Positions 48,840 to 60,623 are shown, counted from the first letter of the stretch. The stretch is 64,000 bases of DNA from Planoprotostelium fungivorum (GCA_003024175.1 MDYQ01000012.1:161013-225012), one strand, 5' to 3'. The notes: generated from the letters alone by a model not told the origin. Translations and numbers: made by a program.

Positions 48840-51800
48840 ATGATGGACCGTAACACTTGGACGAAGCAGAGAATGAATCTCTCTGACACTGACTTGGAAG
48901 CCATACTCAGACAGATCATACAACAACAAAAGTCTAGATTACAGTGAAGTTTATGTGCCTTGGATGAAAACTGAGATATGAAGCAGAGCCATAACGTATA
49001 GAGATCTGGCAATCGAAATGGAAAGTCGATTGAACTGGCCACCCAACATACTCTTGCATGATATGCAGAGAATCAAGTTATTCGCCGATAGAATCATAGA
49101 TCAGTTGACAAAGGTGAGTGGCATCTGGAGATGGTGTCAATGTATGGACCATCTTCAGGTCGAACACTTTTCGTACCCACAGAACTCGTATTCAGAGGCA
49201 TCCACGTACCACTCCAATCATTTTCAAGAATCACAAAATTTCCACGGGGCAATGCATAACCCCAACTTTCATCCTCTACAGAACACTCATCTGCCCCATT
49301 CTACGCCACTGCAACCGCCTTCGCACATCTCATTCCCTCATCTGAATGGTCTCATACACAATCCACAAGGAGGGCTGTTCCATCACAACGAGACCGCTCA
49401 TCGCACACCCGCAGCCTACCGAGCGTTCGAGGATTTTTCTGGCCCGATTCAGGACCACAAGCACAGACCACTCGATGCCGAAGGGGTCAACTTTCTTAAC
49501 AGGTTCCAGAGTCTAGATTTATCTCTTGGGAGTGCGATCTCTGCACAGGTGATGATCATCACCACCCCGTGATGTCACCTGATGTGAGATCAGATGCGAG
49601 AGGCTTCCATCTACAACCAGGCACAAGCACTCGAAGAGGATCATGATGATGACACCGTGGAGAGTCCAAAATCTCTGTTGGGCAGCATCATCGATGACAT
49701 CGGGTTGGTCGAAGCTCTGGAGTGGACAGAAGAAGAGAAGGAGAATCCATCAAACCTGCAGCTGTCCCTGTCTGGATCCTCCCTGTGGCATAACAGCATG
49801 ATGGACAGCCTCTTCAGCAATCATTCTACAACGAGCCACACCGACAACGAAGCCTCCGAGGACGTCTGGGCCCCCGCGTCGATCTACAACGCGTCACCTC
49901 CTCACAGTCACGTGACATCTGATGACGTCATCTTCATTCAGTCACCGGTGTCGACGAGGGAAGTGCATGAGAACAACCTCATGCGCAGCACCGTCCTTCC
50001 ACCTCTATCAGACGAGGCTACGTATGATTTCCGTGAAGAAGATTACACGGAGACGAACAGCTCTCTCATGAACAGCGTCAACTCGTACAGCGATCACGAT
50101 GAGTCGAAGACGATGAACGGTGATGATGATATGATGATGATGATGATGAGATCTGAAAGAAGTCAGGTCTATCGCGCTCCGTCTCTTCCACTTCCATCTC
50201 TAGCTTCGGAGATACGGAACATTCTTCTTCGCACGAAAATTCTTCTCAGTGGGAGGAAGAGAAGAGGAGCATCGTGAAGATGGATCTAAAATTGGATGGC
50301 AACGAACACAAGCACAGAGGGACCAGCTACAATCGAGTGCCCCTGGACTATCAGTGGTACAATCCACCGGCAGAGGAGGAAGAGAAGAACAAATCATCTC
50401 CGAACGTGAGGAACAACGGAGACGATCACCGCGGCTCCATGAGGAGGGCACTCTCTTTCGGTAGAAACGAAGAGGTGAGTCCATCTACATCGTTGTAGTA
50501 CGACAGACATCGAAAACTGAATTTAATGAATGTTATTTCTCGATCTACATCGTTGTAGAACGTCGCGAAATCGAAAATCTATTTTTCATGAATATGCAAC
50601 CTCCTACGATAAATCGATGATGACACACGACAGAAGAATGGAAAGAAGACACCTCCGATGTTGTCTAGAACTACCATGTCCGTGTCCACCCCCTCACTCT
50701 TTGGCTTCGCTCGTGACAACAAACCTCCGCGACACCTCAGCCCCACGGCGACCTCGCAGAAAGTGAAGAAGGGGGGTCACGTGGCCAAGGCAGCCTCCTT
50801 TGGATCACATCACAAGGCCATCGTTGTCGACAGAGGGTGGGATGTCGACAGGAGTAGAGGTTACAACATGCTCGTGCACTTGGGGTGGTCTTCGGGTAAA
50901 TCCATAGGGAAGAATCCGAATCTTCCGATCACGTGAGTTTTCCTCCGTTTTTCGTGGCGTACGTACGTACGTACTCGGTCTGTCATGTGTGTCGTCAACG
51001 ACAGTAGACATCTACCGCGAAATCTATGTATATTGAAGAAGTGACAGCACACTCGCCTCTGTGACCAAGTACAAAGTGAAAGTGGACAGGGAGGGTATCA
51101 ACGAGAACAGAGACAAGAAAGAAGAGCCGGTGAGTCTTGTCTATCGTTTCATTCGAGTGAAATTCCACAGACCGAAGACCAAGGAGTCAATTCGTGGGAG
51201 ATGATGACGTCATCAACGGAATTGGCGGGAAGCACGGACTCGAAATCCGAATGGTTCGATTCACCAACGGACAAATTGAACGACGATCCATCTACAACGG
51301 TGAGTCTTCCATCGACCATTTAAAAAGAATAAATGTCATTTTCGCGGATTTTATTGACGTCGCACAGATTCCATCGGAGGAAGAGATGGGATTGAGAGAT
51401 GCTACCACGTCACCCTCTTCATCTACAACGAGACAAAAGGAGGTCGTACCCGTACCAGAGACGAAGCCCGCTTACGTTCCAACGGTGAGGCATTATATTC
51501 TGATCTTCGATCATTGACGCGTTGTAGACGCTCGTGAACCATTGGGAAGAGTTGTCCTCTGCCCCCACCTCACCCAGAGACAGTCCAGACATCAGCTATC
51601 GACCTCACGACGTTCAGAAGTCAGACAGAAAAGAAGTGTCTGTCGCCGACACACTTGCAGAGGTGAGATCGTGATGACGATCGTGATGTGTTATCCGCAA
51701 CATCGTGATGATCATCCCATCACCATCAGTACATCATCTCATACAACATCATCTCGTCGATCATCAACTGACATCTCCACAGCAGAAACGACAAGAAGAG

Positions 51801-51986
51801 GAAGACATCACGACCCTGTTAGATAGATTGGTCAAGATCGATGACGAGTGGAAGAAGGAGATGAGCAAGATGAAGAGGATGGCTGCCAACCGAGAAGACA
51901 AGGGAAGGAAATCCGTGTTGGAGGATTTCGTCAGGCGATGTGCTCTCTCGCTTGAGAACCTACGATGTCCTCGGCCTGGCGATTAA
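48840..51986 (+). CDS. G-patch domain protein with long disordered regions
   Basis: MMDRNTWTKQRMNLSDTDLE (ATG 48840) is joined across an intron to LAIEMESRLNWPPNILLHDM (about 49010). A His/Asn/Gln/Pro-rich region follows (about 49170-49500), then acidic Ser-rich sequence to about 50480. The G-patch is RGYNMLVHLGWSSGKSIGKN (about 50860), followed by VTKYKVKVDREGIN. The C-terminus is a helix EEEDITTLLDRLVKIDDEWK (about 51800) ending at TAA 51984-51986. G-patch proteins usually activate DEAH RNA helicases in splicing or ribosome synthesis; the specific partner is unknown. Removing a GATGAT intron at about 50120-50150 and GTCTATCG...CTCTAG (about 50167-50203) restores a clean frame. Confidence 0.75.
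50481..50600 (+). repeat. Diverged tandem duplication inside a G-patch gene intron
   Basis: Two copies begin ATCTACATCGTTGTAG at 50483 and 50543 and continue with similar AT-rich sequence (ATCGAAAA..., ...ATGAAT) for about 55-60 nt. Each contains the hairpin CTACA-TCGT-TGTAG. Both lie in the intron between the codons for GRNEE and KNGKKTPP. Confidence 0.7.
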
Positions 51987-52471
51987 AAATAAATTTTGGA
52001 GATAAATGTAGATCGTCTCGTTCATCAGAAGTGTGGTTAGCTCTATTAGAAGACACGGGACATCAGAATGTGGGAACAGGTGATGATGGGGATGAAATGT
52101 ATCATTCGTGGTCAGCTCTCTTTGTGGCTCGATCTCTGTATGGCTATCATCAAGTGACTTTCTATTGGCGTTGTTCGTGACGCATTCCCTCTCGAAAGAA
52201 ACGACTGACCACCATCGCTGGATGCGCTGGAGCTGATCGTAACGTGACCAATGGATCTTCGTGTGGAATAGAGCTTTCATCGTGATCAGCGTTGGTGTTT
52301 TGCTAGTGATCACCCGTCATCCTGAGCTATATTCTTCAGCAACTGTAACGCTGTCAAGAGAATAAGACCTTGGAGGCTACTTCACTGAAGTGTATTCAAA
52401 GGAGCCCTACACAAGTTAAGATACAACTGGCAGCGGTGTACATTCAACCAGCTAGGAAATTACATTGAATT
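51987..52471. other. Intergenic, nothing recognised
   Basis: About 485 bp between the G-patch gene and the hydrolase. Open frames of 70-115 codons exist on both strands but lack introns, ATG context and typical composition. Confidence 0.4.
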
Positions 52472-54566
52472 ATGAGCGCTAAATCTCTGTGTTTCGCATT
52501 GTTCTGTGTAAGACGAGCGATATCTGTTCCTCTAATGCATACGCCCCAACGTAAGCTGTTGCTTCTTTTGGTTTTCGTTGGGAATTGATCGCAGGGGCGG
52601 GAAATTACTCTTTCCCTTCTTGTTGTAATTGTCCAACTCTTCATCACTCTCACACGACTGATGCTACGTTGGGCATGGAGATCAGCAGGATGGACTGCCT
52701 CACTCGTCACTTCGGCGATGCTGTCGCAGCTGCCACAAGTGATCGCGACACCTATTAGCAATGCTCTCCTGCCGAAAGAACACCTTCATTACACAGAGAA
52801 CGGCCACTTTATCCATCTAAAGTGAGATACATACCTAAGATTAAGGACATCTTCCCCGATATGGAATTCCAAATGCGCTAATACGTAACAGACACGGACA
52901 AACGTATTATCAACTCTTAGAACCTATTGACGAGGATTCTTCACACGAGCACTCCGAGGAGGAAGATGAATTGATCGCATGTAAATTGGAGAGCAGCAGC
53001 GAAGACTGTGAGAAGATACTCGACGAGATACCTCCTTGCGGCATCAGCTCTCCAAACGATGCAAAAAACTGCGAGACCAAGCTCCCCCTCGTCATTTTCT
53101 TACACGGAGTCAACCTCTTTGGTTTCGTATGGGATCCCTTCGCTAAGCTTTTATCGAAGAGAGGATACCGCGTGCTAACTTTCGGTGATCATAACGAGAG
53201 GAGTCTCATCTTGGCTGACTGATCCGCAGATTTCTATGGACATGGATACAGTGCGATACCCGACGTGGACTACACGTCCGACGTGCTGTGCGAACAGGTG
53301 CTCATATGTCTTCATTCTCTAATCATCCCCGCTACAAACTTGTCTACAAATTACATATCGACTGAACGTAACAGGTGGAAGAACTCGTAACGCGACTAGA
53401 ACTGGCGGACTTACAGTCCAAACATCGCGAACAGGAGGTGATGTCACCGTCATCCTCTTGATCCATCGTGCATCATCCATCTGATGGACATCAGGTGTAT
53501 GTCGTGGGTCACTCTATGGGGGGTCTCATCGCTTCCGAATTTACGGCTCGCCACGGAGATGTGGTCACGAAACTCATCCTACTCAACTCGGTCGGCCTTC
53601 CCGTCAACACACGCGCACAGTGAGCATCTCATCAACCTATATCGTCCACCTCTTCACCTCCCATCATCTCTTCATCGCCTCTCACCATCTCGTCATCGCA
53701 TGCTGACGGTGTCGCAGTCTCATTCCTGGTATCGTCCACTTTTCTCTCGTTTTGTTCAGACACATCACTTGGTTCGATTCCATCTTATTACGCTTGGGCC
53801 AAATCATCGGCACACACACCCGCATGCTAGGGATGACTCATCACGACATCTTAGAGGCCGCACATTCTCTATCTGAAGAGATGTCGCAGATGGGAGAAGA
53901 ACTTCCATCCGATGATGATGACGCAGACATCCTGCCACCTCTAATCGATGATGATGATGATGACGATGATCCGACTTTGAATCGGTCTGTATCGTGAGTG
54001 GAACGTAAAAGTTATCGTCTCACTCTCTTCAGTTCGAAGAAATCCAATTTAAATCCGTTCTCCCTCATCTTCCGCTCCGCTCATCGCATCAACTCGGCCC
54101 AACTCAGAGGCTTCTCCACCATCAGACGACAATTGTCCAACAGTCACAGACGCTACCACGACCGCATCAACTACGTCACCCAGTCTCTCAGAGGTCTCAG
54201 CTTCGTCGTGAAAGCTTGGATGTACCAATGCTCCCTGTCTGTCGAGAGGGGCAGAGTGTGGCTGTCCCTCTTACGAAACCTCCCCCTCATCGACGCGAGA
54301 CGGCACGAGACGTTCTCTAAAATTGCCGAGAAGAAGACACCTCTACTGCTCATCTGGGGAAATGATGACAGCATCTTACCTTCTTCTCTCGTGGCGCAGT
54401 TTCAGAGGTGGGAAGAGGAAGAGAGAGAGGGCTGACGGTGATGGATAGGTACTTACCACACGTGCAAGTGGAGATGTTGGATGGGGATCACGGGTTGTTC
54501 CTGCAGAAGCCGAATAAGATCTTCTCGATGATCTATCGATTCATATCGACTCACCGTTACGATTGA
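52472..54566 (+). CDS. Membrane-anchored alpha/beta hydrolase
   Basis: MSAKSLCFALFCVRRAISV (ATG 52472) and a following hydrophobic exon (ITLSLLVVIVQLFITLTRL, about 52605) suggest an N-terminal membrane anchor. The hydrolase core begins LPLVIFLHGVNLFGFVWDPF (about 53085; HG oxyanion region), then FYGHGYSAIPD (about 53230) and the nucleophile elbow VVGHSMGGLIASEF (about 53505, G-H-S-M-G). A Asp/Ser-rich linker (about 53900-53990) separates the core from the cap. LLLIWGNDDSILP (about 54350) carries the catalytic Asp region, and LDGDHGLFLQKP (about 54480) the catalytic His. TGA 54564-54566. Substrate unknown; lipase, esterase or epoxide-hydrolase-like roles are all possible. Confidence 0.85.
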
Positions 54567-55081
54567 GAGTGTACGATTATACAGATGTAAAGAATGTGGT
54601 AAATAAAATGAGTGAGGGTGGACATCACAAAGGATTGAAAACGGTTCGTTACAGATCTTCAGGATTGACCTCTTCTCATCAACAGTAGATGCGATGATGA
54701 CAGAACACTCAACGCAATATCAGCCGTGTTCGCCAGCAATGGTACACCATGGATCGATCCTACCTTCAGCATCTAGTTACATCACAAGGGATAATGGTAA
54801 TCATTCCTATCGTACTGGTAGGGCTTTTTTGTCACGTGCATGCGTTTCAATTGATTGGGCCGAGTTGCATGGCAACCCTGTCCCTTATTCCACTTATTCC
54901 TACCCATCTACAATGAAAAGGAAATCATTAACGGCGTAAATAAATCTTGCTCCTATGCACAACAGAGGTCTCCTAATTATTTACACAACACGAATGGACG
55001 CAGTACTCTCTCATTTTATTTCTTTACCACTTGCCTTCAGATCTACACGATGTCATCTTCTCCAACACAGATGCATCTCCC
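54567..55081. other. Intergenic, nothing firm
   Basis: A plus frame of 81 codons from an ATG at 54694 (MMTEHSTQYQPCSP) is open but has no recognisable features. The rest is AT-rich. Confidence 0.35.
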
Positions 55082-56464
55082 TCACTTGCTCTTCTTCAAC
55101 CTCACGACCGCCTCCACACACTGTGGCTGGAGCTTATCGATCTTGATGGCCTCACTGTAATCCTCCATCGCTTCTTTGTACATGTTCATCGCCTCGTAGG
55201 CACGGCCCCTGCGGTAGAAAGCCTCGCAGTTTTTCAGGCACGAAGACGCGAAGAGCTATCACCTTGATGGACGGCTGACGTTCGATGGACGCCGTACAGT
55301 CCGTGACACACTCTTGGAATCGATTCAGGCAGAGGAAAGCGAGAGCTCGATTGCTCCACAGCTGTGGGTCCTCTGAATCGCTCCACAAGGCCCACGTGTA
55401 GCAGTTCTATCGAGTTGAGATGATGATGATGATGGACATTGATGATCGCGATGATCGATGTGTGGATGATGGAGGTGATCACCAGTGCCATGGCAAGGTC
55501 TCCCTGTTCGAAATGTTCGTTTCCTACTTCTCTACACAAGTCTGCATTCTTCTTCCTCCATCTGCCGTGGGCGTCGAACATGAAGAGATTTCTCAATTTC
55601 GATGGCCCGAACTCATCGATATCAGCCATCGACGTGTAGTCCCCGATTGGAATGAGTGGTGGTGGTTCTGTCTTTATTTCAATATCCTTTCTCATACAAG
55701 ACATCCGATGATGATCAGATGATGATTAGATGATGGTTCGATGATGAGATGATGAGGCTGTACTCGATGGTGGCGATGGATTGTTGGAGTTTGAGTCATC
55801 TTCGATAGTGATTAGAGGTAGGTCAGAGTTGACTTTTCCTGTGTTGAGGAGGAATGGTTTTACAGATTTGATCATGTCCTCTATCTCTTCCAATCCTTCC
55901 AGGTGTCCGATGGTCTAATGGTCGTCATCAGTCGATATGAACAATTTTGTGTGTGTCACCCGTAAGTTCTTGGCGAAGCTTTCTGGCCTGTGAAGTTCGA
56001 TCAGATCCATGTGCGATGGGATAGATCATACCTGTCTAGACAAGCTTCTGCTTGCGCGAGAAAGAGATGAGCTCTGACTCTTCTTGGATTCAATGCCAAA
56101 GCTAATTTGCAGTCACCTCTGGCAGCCATGAATTCCTGCATAATTTAGATGATTGGTGATGATATGAGACAACCACCTTCAAACGCAGGTGAGCCAATGC
56201 ACGAGTGATGTATAGCGAACAGACAGCATCAGTTTGATTTGGTATTGTTTGTGGACCGATCAAGGATAGTGCCTCCGAAATGTACTCAACGACTTGATCG
56301 TTCTTTCCATCACGAGCGGCGCTCTCACTTAACACCTTCGCTTGTCCAATGATCGTCTCTGGATCGGTCGTCTGATATGTAGGTGGTACCTCTTGTGGCT
56401 GAGTCGTTGTTTCATTTGTCGTCTTTACAGGCTGCGTCTTCTTCTTGGCCTTGTTCTTCGCCAT
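55082..56464 (-). CDS. TPR-repeat protein
   Basis: MAKNKAKKKTQPVKTTNET (ATG 56464) gives a basic N-terminus, then helical pairs (VEYISEALSLIGPQT, CSLYITRALAHLRLK; about 56300-56180). A linker with IPIGDYTSMADIDEF follows (about 55640). A clear TPR array comes next: NADLCREVGNEHFEQGDLAM (about 55545), CYTWALWSDSEDPQLWSNRA, LAFLCLNRFQECVTDCTASI (about 55340) and YKEAMEDYSEAIKIDKLQP (about 55150). The protein ends VVRLKKSK with TGA 55082-55084. Probable chaperone or scaffold adaptor; no catalytic domain. The intron at about 55410-55480 is GAT/CAT-rich. Confidence 0.75.
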
Positions 56465-56590
56465 GATTCCTCCCGATCTGATGTCGATGTGATGTTTTCG
56501 TTGTAGTTAGAATCAGTCATCACACATTCTACCACCAACCACCGAACTCAGGCGGCTGTCTGGACAGGAGAACATCGTTGAGAGGACAAC

Positions 56591-59401
56591 ATGGCTCAAT
56601 ACGGTAAATCAATCATCGACGCTGCCTCTGACATCATGTGCAGGGTATGGAGGTGATGGAACGGCTGGAGGACAGAAGACGTGGCAGAGCGCTCAGAGCT
56701 CACAAGGATTGAGCTACACCGTATCAGCCGCCCCGACTGCAAATCCTGCCCCCCAACAGCAGCAACCCAACTATTGGTGAGTCACCTTCCACACTCTTCT
56801 GTCTCTGCGTCTCCCCTCACTCTTCGACTGCTTTAAGAACAAGTTAAGAGATATGATATGTGATGACGATCGATGCAGGGGCTACAATTACGGGTACCCA
56901 GTTAGCAACCAATATCCAGGATATTACAATCAGGGTTACGATCCGACAGCTTATTCTCAGTACTACAGTCAAAACTATCCCACTCTAGGTAATGCTTACG
57001 CTCAACAACCGGTGGCAGCCCAAACTAACCCTTGGGCCAACAATACGACCAATTACTACTCTGCACCTCCAGTCAAGGTACGTCATCACCATCATCGATA
57101 CATCGTATCACCATCATATCATTCATCATCTCCTCTCTCCTGACAGAGACAGTACAACCAGCCACCTCCACCCCCACCGAGTGTTCCGAAGCCCCAGGTG
57201 ACATCTTACAACCATGCCACGTCTTACAACAACGCCCCCCCTCCTTCTTCTTTCAATGGTGCTGCACCGTCGACGTACAACAATGCACCACCACCACCGT
57301 CGATGTACAACAGTGCACCACCTCCTTCTTCATTGTACAAACCACCAGTGTGAGTGTAGATCGTATCGTATACTTTTGAATGAAACTCGAATAGAAAAAA
57401 CAGTCAAGCTCAGTTCATAAAAGTCAACAAGCCGGGTGCGGTGAGTATGCCGTTGAATGTACCAAGGAAGACACCCATCAATACGGTGTTGACACAAGAA
57501 GAACCAGAGTGAGTGACTCGTGTCATCGATGATGCCCGTGAGACTGATGAGGGACGACAGAGTTGTACAACAAAAAGTCACACCAGATCAGGTACTTTCT
57601 CTCTCATCGATTTCAGACATCTCATGATCACGATGATCATGAGATGCGATCGTCGTGACGTCTTGATGAATGACATCCATACAGTGGCCTCCAAAATTGA
57701 AGCAATACGTCGATCGATCATTCGGTCAATGTAAAACACAGGGTGATAAAAATGCGATGCAGGCCGCGTTGAAAGTGGTCATCGAAGAGAGTATTCTATC
57801 CAAGAACATCTGGGCGAGAGATTGGGACAAAGAGCCTCTACCCTCGTGAGAAGTCATTTCATCTCATTTCATCTCATTTCATCTCATTTCATTTCATCTC
57901 ATTTCATCTCAATTATTTGATGTTGAATGATGTCAAACTAAATTCGATGTATCTATCGTCAAGTAAATCCAACACTTTTAAATCGAATTTAATGTTTCGC
58001 TGAGTCGTGTGACAGTCTACCTGGAGCGCCAGCGAACAAGGCCAACAAGAGGAAGAGGTGAAGCGCGATCGTTGTAGAACGTCCCAAATGATCTTGCCCC
58101 CAGCATCGCTGCCTTGAAAGAGAGTGAGACGAGAAAGTTTTCCCGCGAGCAGAGATTCAACGATCGCCATCATCATTCTGTGGAACCGAATCACAACGAC
58201 AACTATTACCAGCCACCGGCTGGCAGCACTTTCACCTCGAAGGAGGAATACATGCAGGTAGGTCGTGAGAAGAGGAGAGAGGCTGACGCGTGTGCAGTCG
58301 AGTTTAGAAGAGAAGGAACAAGATTGGGACAACGTCTACAACGTGAAGGGTACGTGTCAAGATCTGGAGAAGAGATATCTCAGGTTGACATCGGTGAGTC
58401 ACGAAAGACATCGTATCGTTCGACGTGTGATGTCATGGAGAATTACAGAAATAATTTGAAGAGAAGTTTGAAATTTCATAAAAAATCCTTCTTCTGAACA
58501 AATGATAGGCACCCGACCCAGCCACGGTGAGACCCGAAGAAATTTTGAAAAAAAGTTTGGAAAAAGTTCTGACGGTGTGGGGCGATACGAAAGAATATCA
58601 CTTCCTCTGGGAGCAACTGAAATCCATCCGGCAAGATCTCACGGTGACCATCACACTCATCATCCACCGTCCTCTAAAGAGGTCGACAGGTGCAACGCAT
58701 CAAGAACGACTTCACGGTCAGAGTCTACGAAGTCCACGGCAGGTTAGCTCTAAAGAACGTGAGACGGAGAGAAATCGATCGAGCTGACACGTTCAGAACG
58801 ACATCGGTGAATTCAACCAGTGCCAGACGCAGCTTGTCCTCCTCTATCGGGCGGGCTGCAAGGGTAACGAGGGAGAATTCACGGCGTATCGTCTATTGTA
58901 CTACGTCCAGCAGAACAACCACCAAGGTATCCACATCTGACGCGGACACCGAGTGACTGTCTTTAGATATGATGAAGTTGATGTCGGAGTTGAGTTCAGA
59001 CGTGATGGAGAACGAGGCGGTCAAGCATGCGCTGCAGATGAGAGAGGCATCGAACGGCAACTATCACAAGTTCTTTCGTCTGTTGTCAGCGACGCCGAAT
59101 CTCGGAGGGTGTTTGTTGCAAAAGATTGTTCCAGATCAGAGACTGAAGGGCTTGAGGGCCATGATGAAAGCGTGAGACATCATGATCATCGTAGATAGAC
59201 ATGGACGTGTCGAAACATCATGAAAGATGGAGATGAAGAGGTTGACGAGTCTGCAGGTACAGACCGGAGGTGCCGGTGTCTTTTGTGAGTCAAGAGCTTG
59301 GGTATTCATCGGAAACAGAATGCATGGAACACTTGGATGAGTTGGGCGTGGTCTACTCGAAACAGAAAGGAATGATAGACACTAAAAAAACACAACTGTG
59401 A
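56591..59401 (+). CDS. LENG8: LENG8 / THP3-like SAC3-GANP domain protein
   Basis: MAQYG (ATG 56591) leads after an intron to a Tyr/Gln/Pro/Asn-rich low-complexity region ([18 protein letters not shown] about 56890; [17 protein letters not shown] about 57300). Then comes [20 protein letters not shown] (about 57685), the conserved W(P)..L..YV.R.F..C block of LENG8, and [12 protein letters not shown]. After the basic [14 protein letters not shown] region, the SAC3/GANP/PCI part reads [31 protein letters not shown] (about 58690), [17 protein letters not shown] and [11 protein letters not shown] (about 58880). TGA 59399-59401. The family links mRNA splicing, export and COP9-related complexes. Head-to-head with the TPR gene, 126 bp apart. 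Confidence 0.9.
57855..57912 (+). repeat. TCATT/TCATC pentanucleotide tandem repeat
   Basis: About twelve units of CATTT/CATCT type in a row, inside an intron of the LENG8-like gene, immediately after the donor GTGAG at about 57848. Confidence 0.9.
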
Positions 59402-59542
59402 TCACAACCGTTGTTGCCTTTTGTATGATACTTGTGATCGATCGTGGAAGTTCATGATGTTTTATGATTATCTGCGATGGTTCGAAGGATATCATTCGGT
59501 ATCGTACACCTCATTCTCTCTTCTTCGCCCATCGATTCAATT

Positions 59543-59772
59543 TCATCTGTGTGACGTCAACAGAGGTGGCGAGATCGACGGTTCACCGATGAATTTCATC
59601 ATGTGCTTGATCTGATCCCTGATCTTTCCGTTCTGTAGCTTTACGTCAGAGACGCGTGTCATCATATCTGTGATGTTCAGATGATTCTCCAACAAATGAC
59701 GTCACCTTTCATTGTCTCTTGCAGCTCGATGATGTTGGCCACAGATTCCCTCTTCTGCAATTCGTCTTCCAT
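59543..59772 (-). CDS. SCOC: Short coiled-coil protein SCOC-like
   Basis: Small two-exon gene. MEDELQKRESVANIIELQET (ATG 59772) is joined across a 38-nt intron (GTGACGTC...ATCACAG) to MMTRVSDVKLQNGKIRDQIK and KHMMKFIGEPS; TGA 59543-59545. The product is about 63 residues and almost all coiled coil. It aligns with the core of SCOC/UNC-69 (VLELQ.TL.DL..RVD.VK.EN.KL....Q.L..YI.NLM). SCOC is a Golgi/trans-Golgi peripheral protein acting with FEZ1 in transport and autophagy. The gene is head-to-head with selenoprotein K, 92 bp apart. Confidence 0.7.
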
Positions 59773-59864
59773 GTTCGTGTGGTGATGTTGAATAAATGTT
59801 CCATTGATTCGTTTATTCGGATTTTTAGTTCAGAGGAAGCAAATTTCGACAGCACCACATCGAG

Positions 59865-60320
59865 ATGGTCTACATCTCGAATACAGGTGAGAGCTCTGCA
59901 ATTATATTTCCTTTATTCACATTCTCATGTTCTGTCAGGGTCGGTCCACGAGACCGAACCATGGAGTTTATCTTCGATACCCAAAATCTTTTGGGGAGTA
60001 TTGAACTCCATAACGTTCTTGTGAGTTAGATCAACCACATCATTTTGTCTTGTTGATCTAATATTGACCCGATAAATAGCGTACAGACTCTTATCAGTCC
60101 CGACATGCCACAACCAAAGGGAGGAAACCGCGCTCTGACGAGTGGTGGTAACAAAGCCTCCGGCCATCGTCTTGGTATGTAATCATCGTTCGCCCTCCAA
60201 AGCCGACAGACGACAGGAGGAAACAATGTAAATAGAGACTCGAGTGGCGGTGTAGGAAGCAACGTGAAGGGAATGTCTAATCTGCCACAATGCGGTCCAA
60301 CTGGTGGATGAGCTCGGTAA
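59865..60320 (+). CDS. SELENOK: Selenoprotein K, with in-frame TGA selenocysteine
   Basis: ER membrane protein; in animals it works with DHHC6 and p97 in ERAD and calcium signalling. Exons: 59865-59886, 59939-60020, 60080-60174, 60217-60320. MVYISNTG (family MVYISNG) is followed by EPWSLSSIPKIFWGVLNSIT (family PWRLS.I...FWG) with one membrane helix ending FFVQTLI, then a Gly/Ser/Asn-rich, basic tail. The last codons are GGT GGA TGA GCT CGG TAA, that is G-G-U-A-R, matching the GGU.R end of SelK. The TGA is 60309-60311; the real stop TAA is 60318-60320. About 98 residues. A normal stop at TGA would remove the redox residue. A stem-loop and a SECIS-like fold follow. Confidence 0.88.
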
Positions 60321-60347
60321 ACGCTCACAGCAAAGAGCTGTGGGCGT
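60321..60347 (+). promoter_or_regulatory. Stem-loop just after the SELENOK TGA
   Basis: ACGCTCACAGC (60321-60331) pairs with GCTGTGGGCGT (60337-60347) over 11 bp with one G-U, loop AAAGA. It starts 10 nt after the selenocysteine TGA, the position of selenocysteine redefinition elements that raise UGA read-through in some mRNAs. This role is inferred from position and pairing only. Confidence 0.6.
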
Positions 60348-60373
60348 CGCAGCCTTAGGTGTGTTCTGCTCAT

Positions 60374-60440
60374 CTTCTTTCATCTGAAGAGTTTTCAGCA
60401 TGGAAACAATGAGATGCTGAGGCTGCGAGCCAAGAGGAAG
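60374..60440 (+). promoter_or_regulatory. SECIS-like element in SELENOK 3' UTR
   Basis: Helix I is CTTCTTT (60374-60380) with AGAGGAAG (60433-60440). The non-Watson-Crick core has TGA at 60385-60387 on the 5' side and GA at 60427-60428 on the 3' side. Helix II is GAGTTTTCAGCAT (60389-60401) with ATGCTGAGGCTGC (60414-60426), nine contiguous pairs at the top and two mismatches below. The apical loop GGAAACAATGAG has the AA motif at 60404-60406. The layout fits a eukaryotic SECIS. Folded by eye. Confidence 0.65.
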
Positions 60441-60623
60441 GAGTCTTTATTTCTTATGAAATTTGTGAAAGACACGGCTTCAATTGCACTGGCAACGGCT
60501 TTGTCATGATGTGAATCCTTCTTCTTGAATAAATCGATTGAATTGGATGACTCTTGCAGCCAACTTACAAGCGAACTAAAGGATCTGCATCGTCGTCTGT
60601 TACGATGAGATGAGACGATCATC

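Noticed and set aside
60309-60311. TGA of selenoprotein K as an ordinary stop
   Set aside because: The following Ala-Arg-stop, the GGU.R family ending and the SECIS-like fold argue for selenocysteine.
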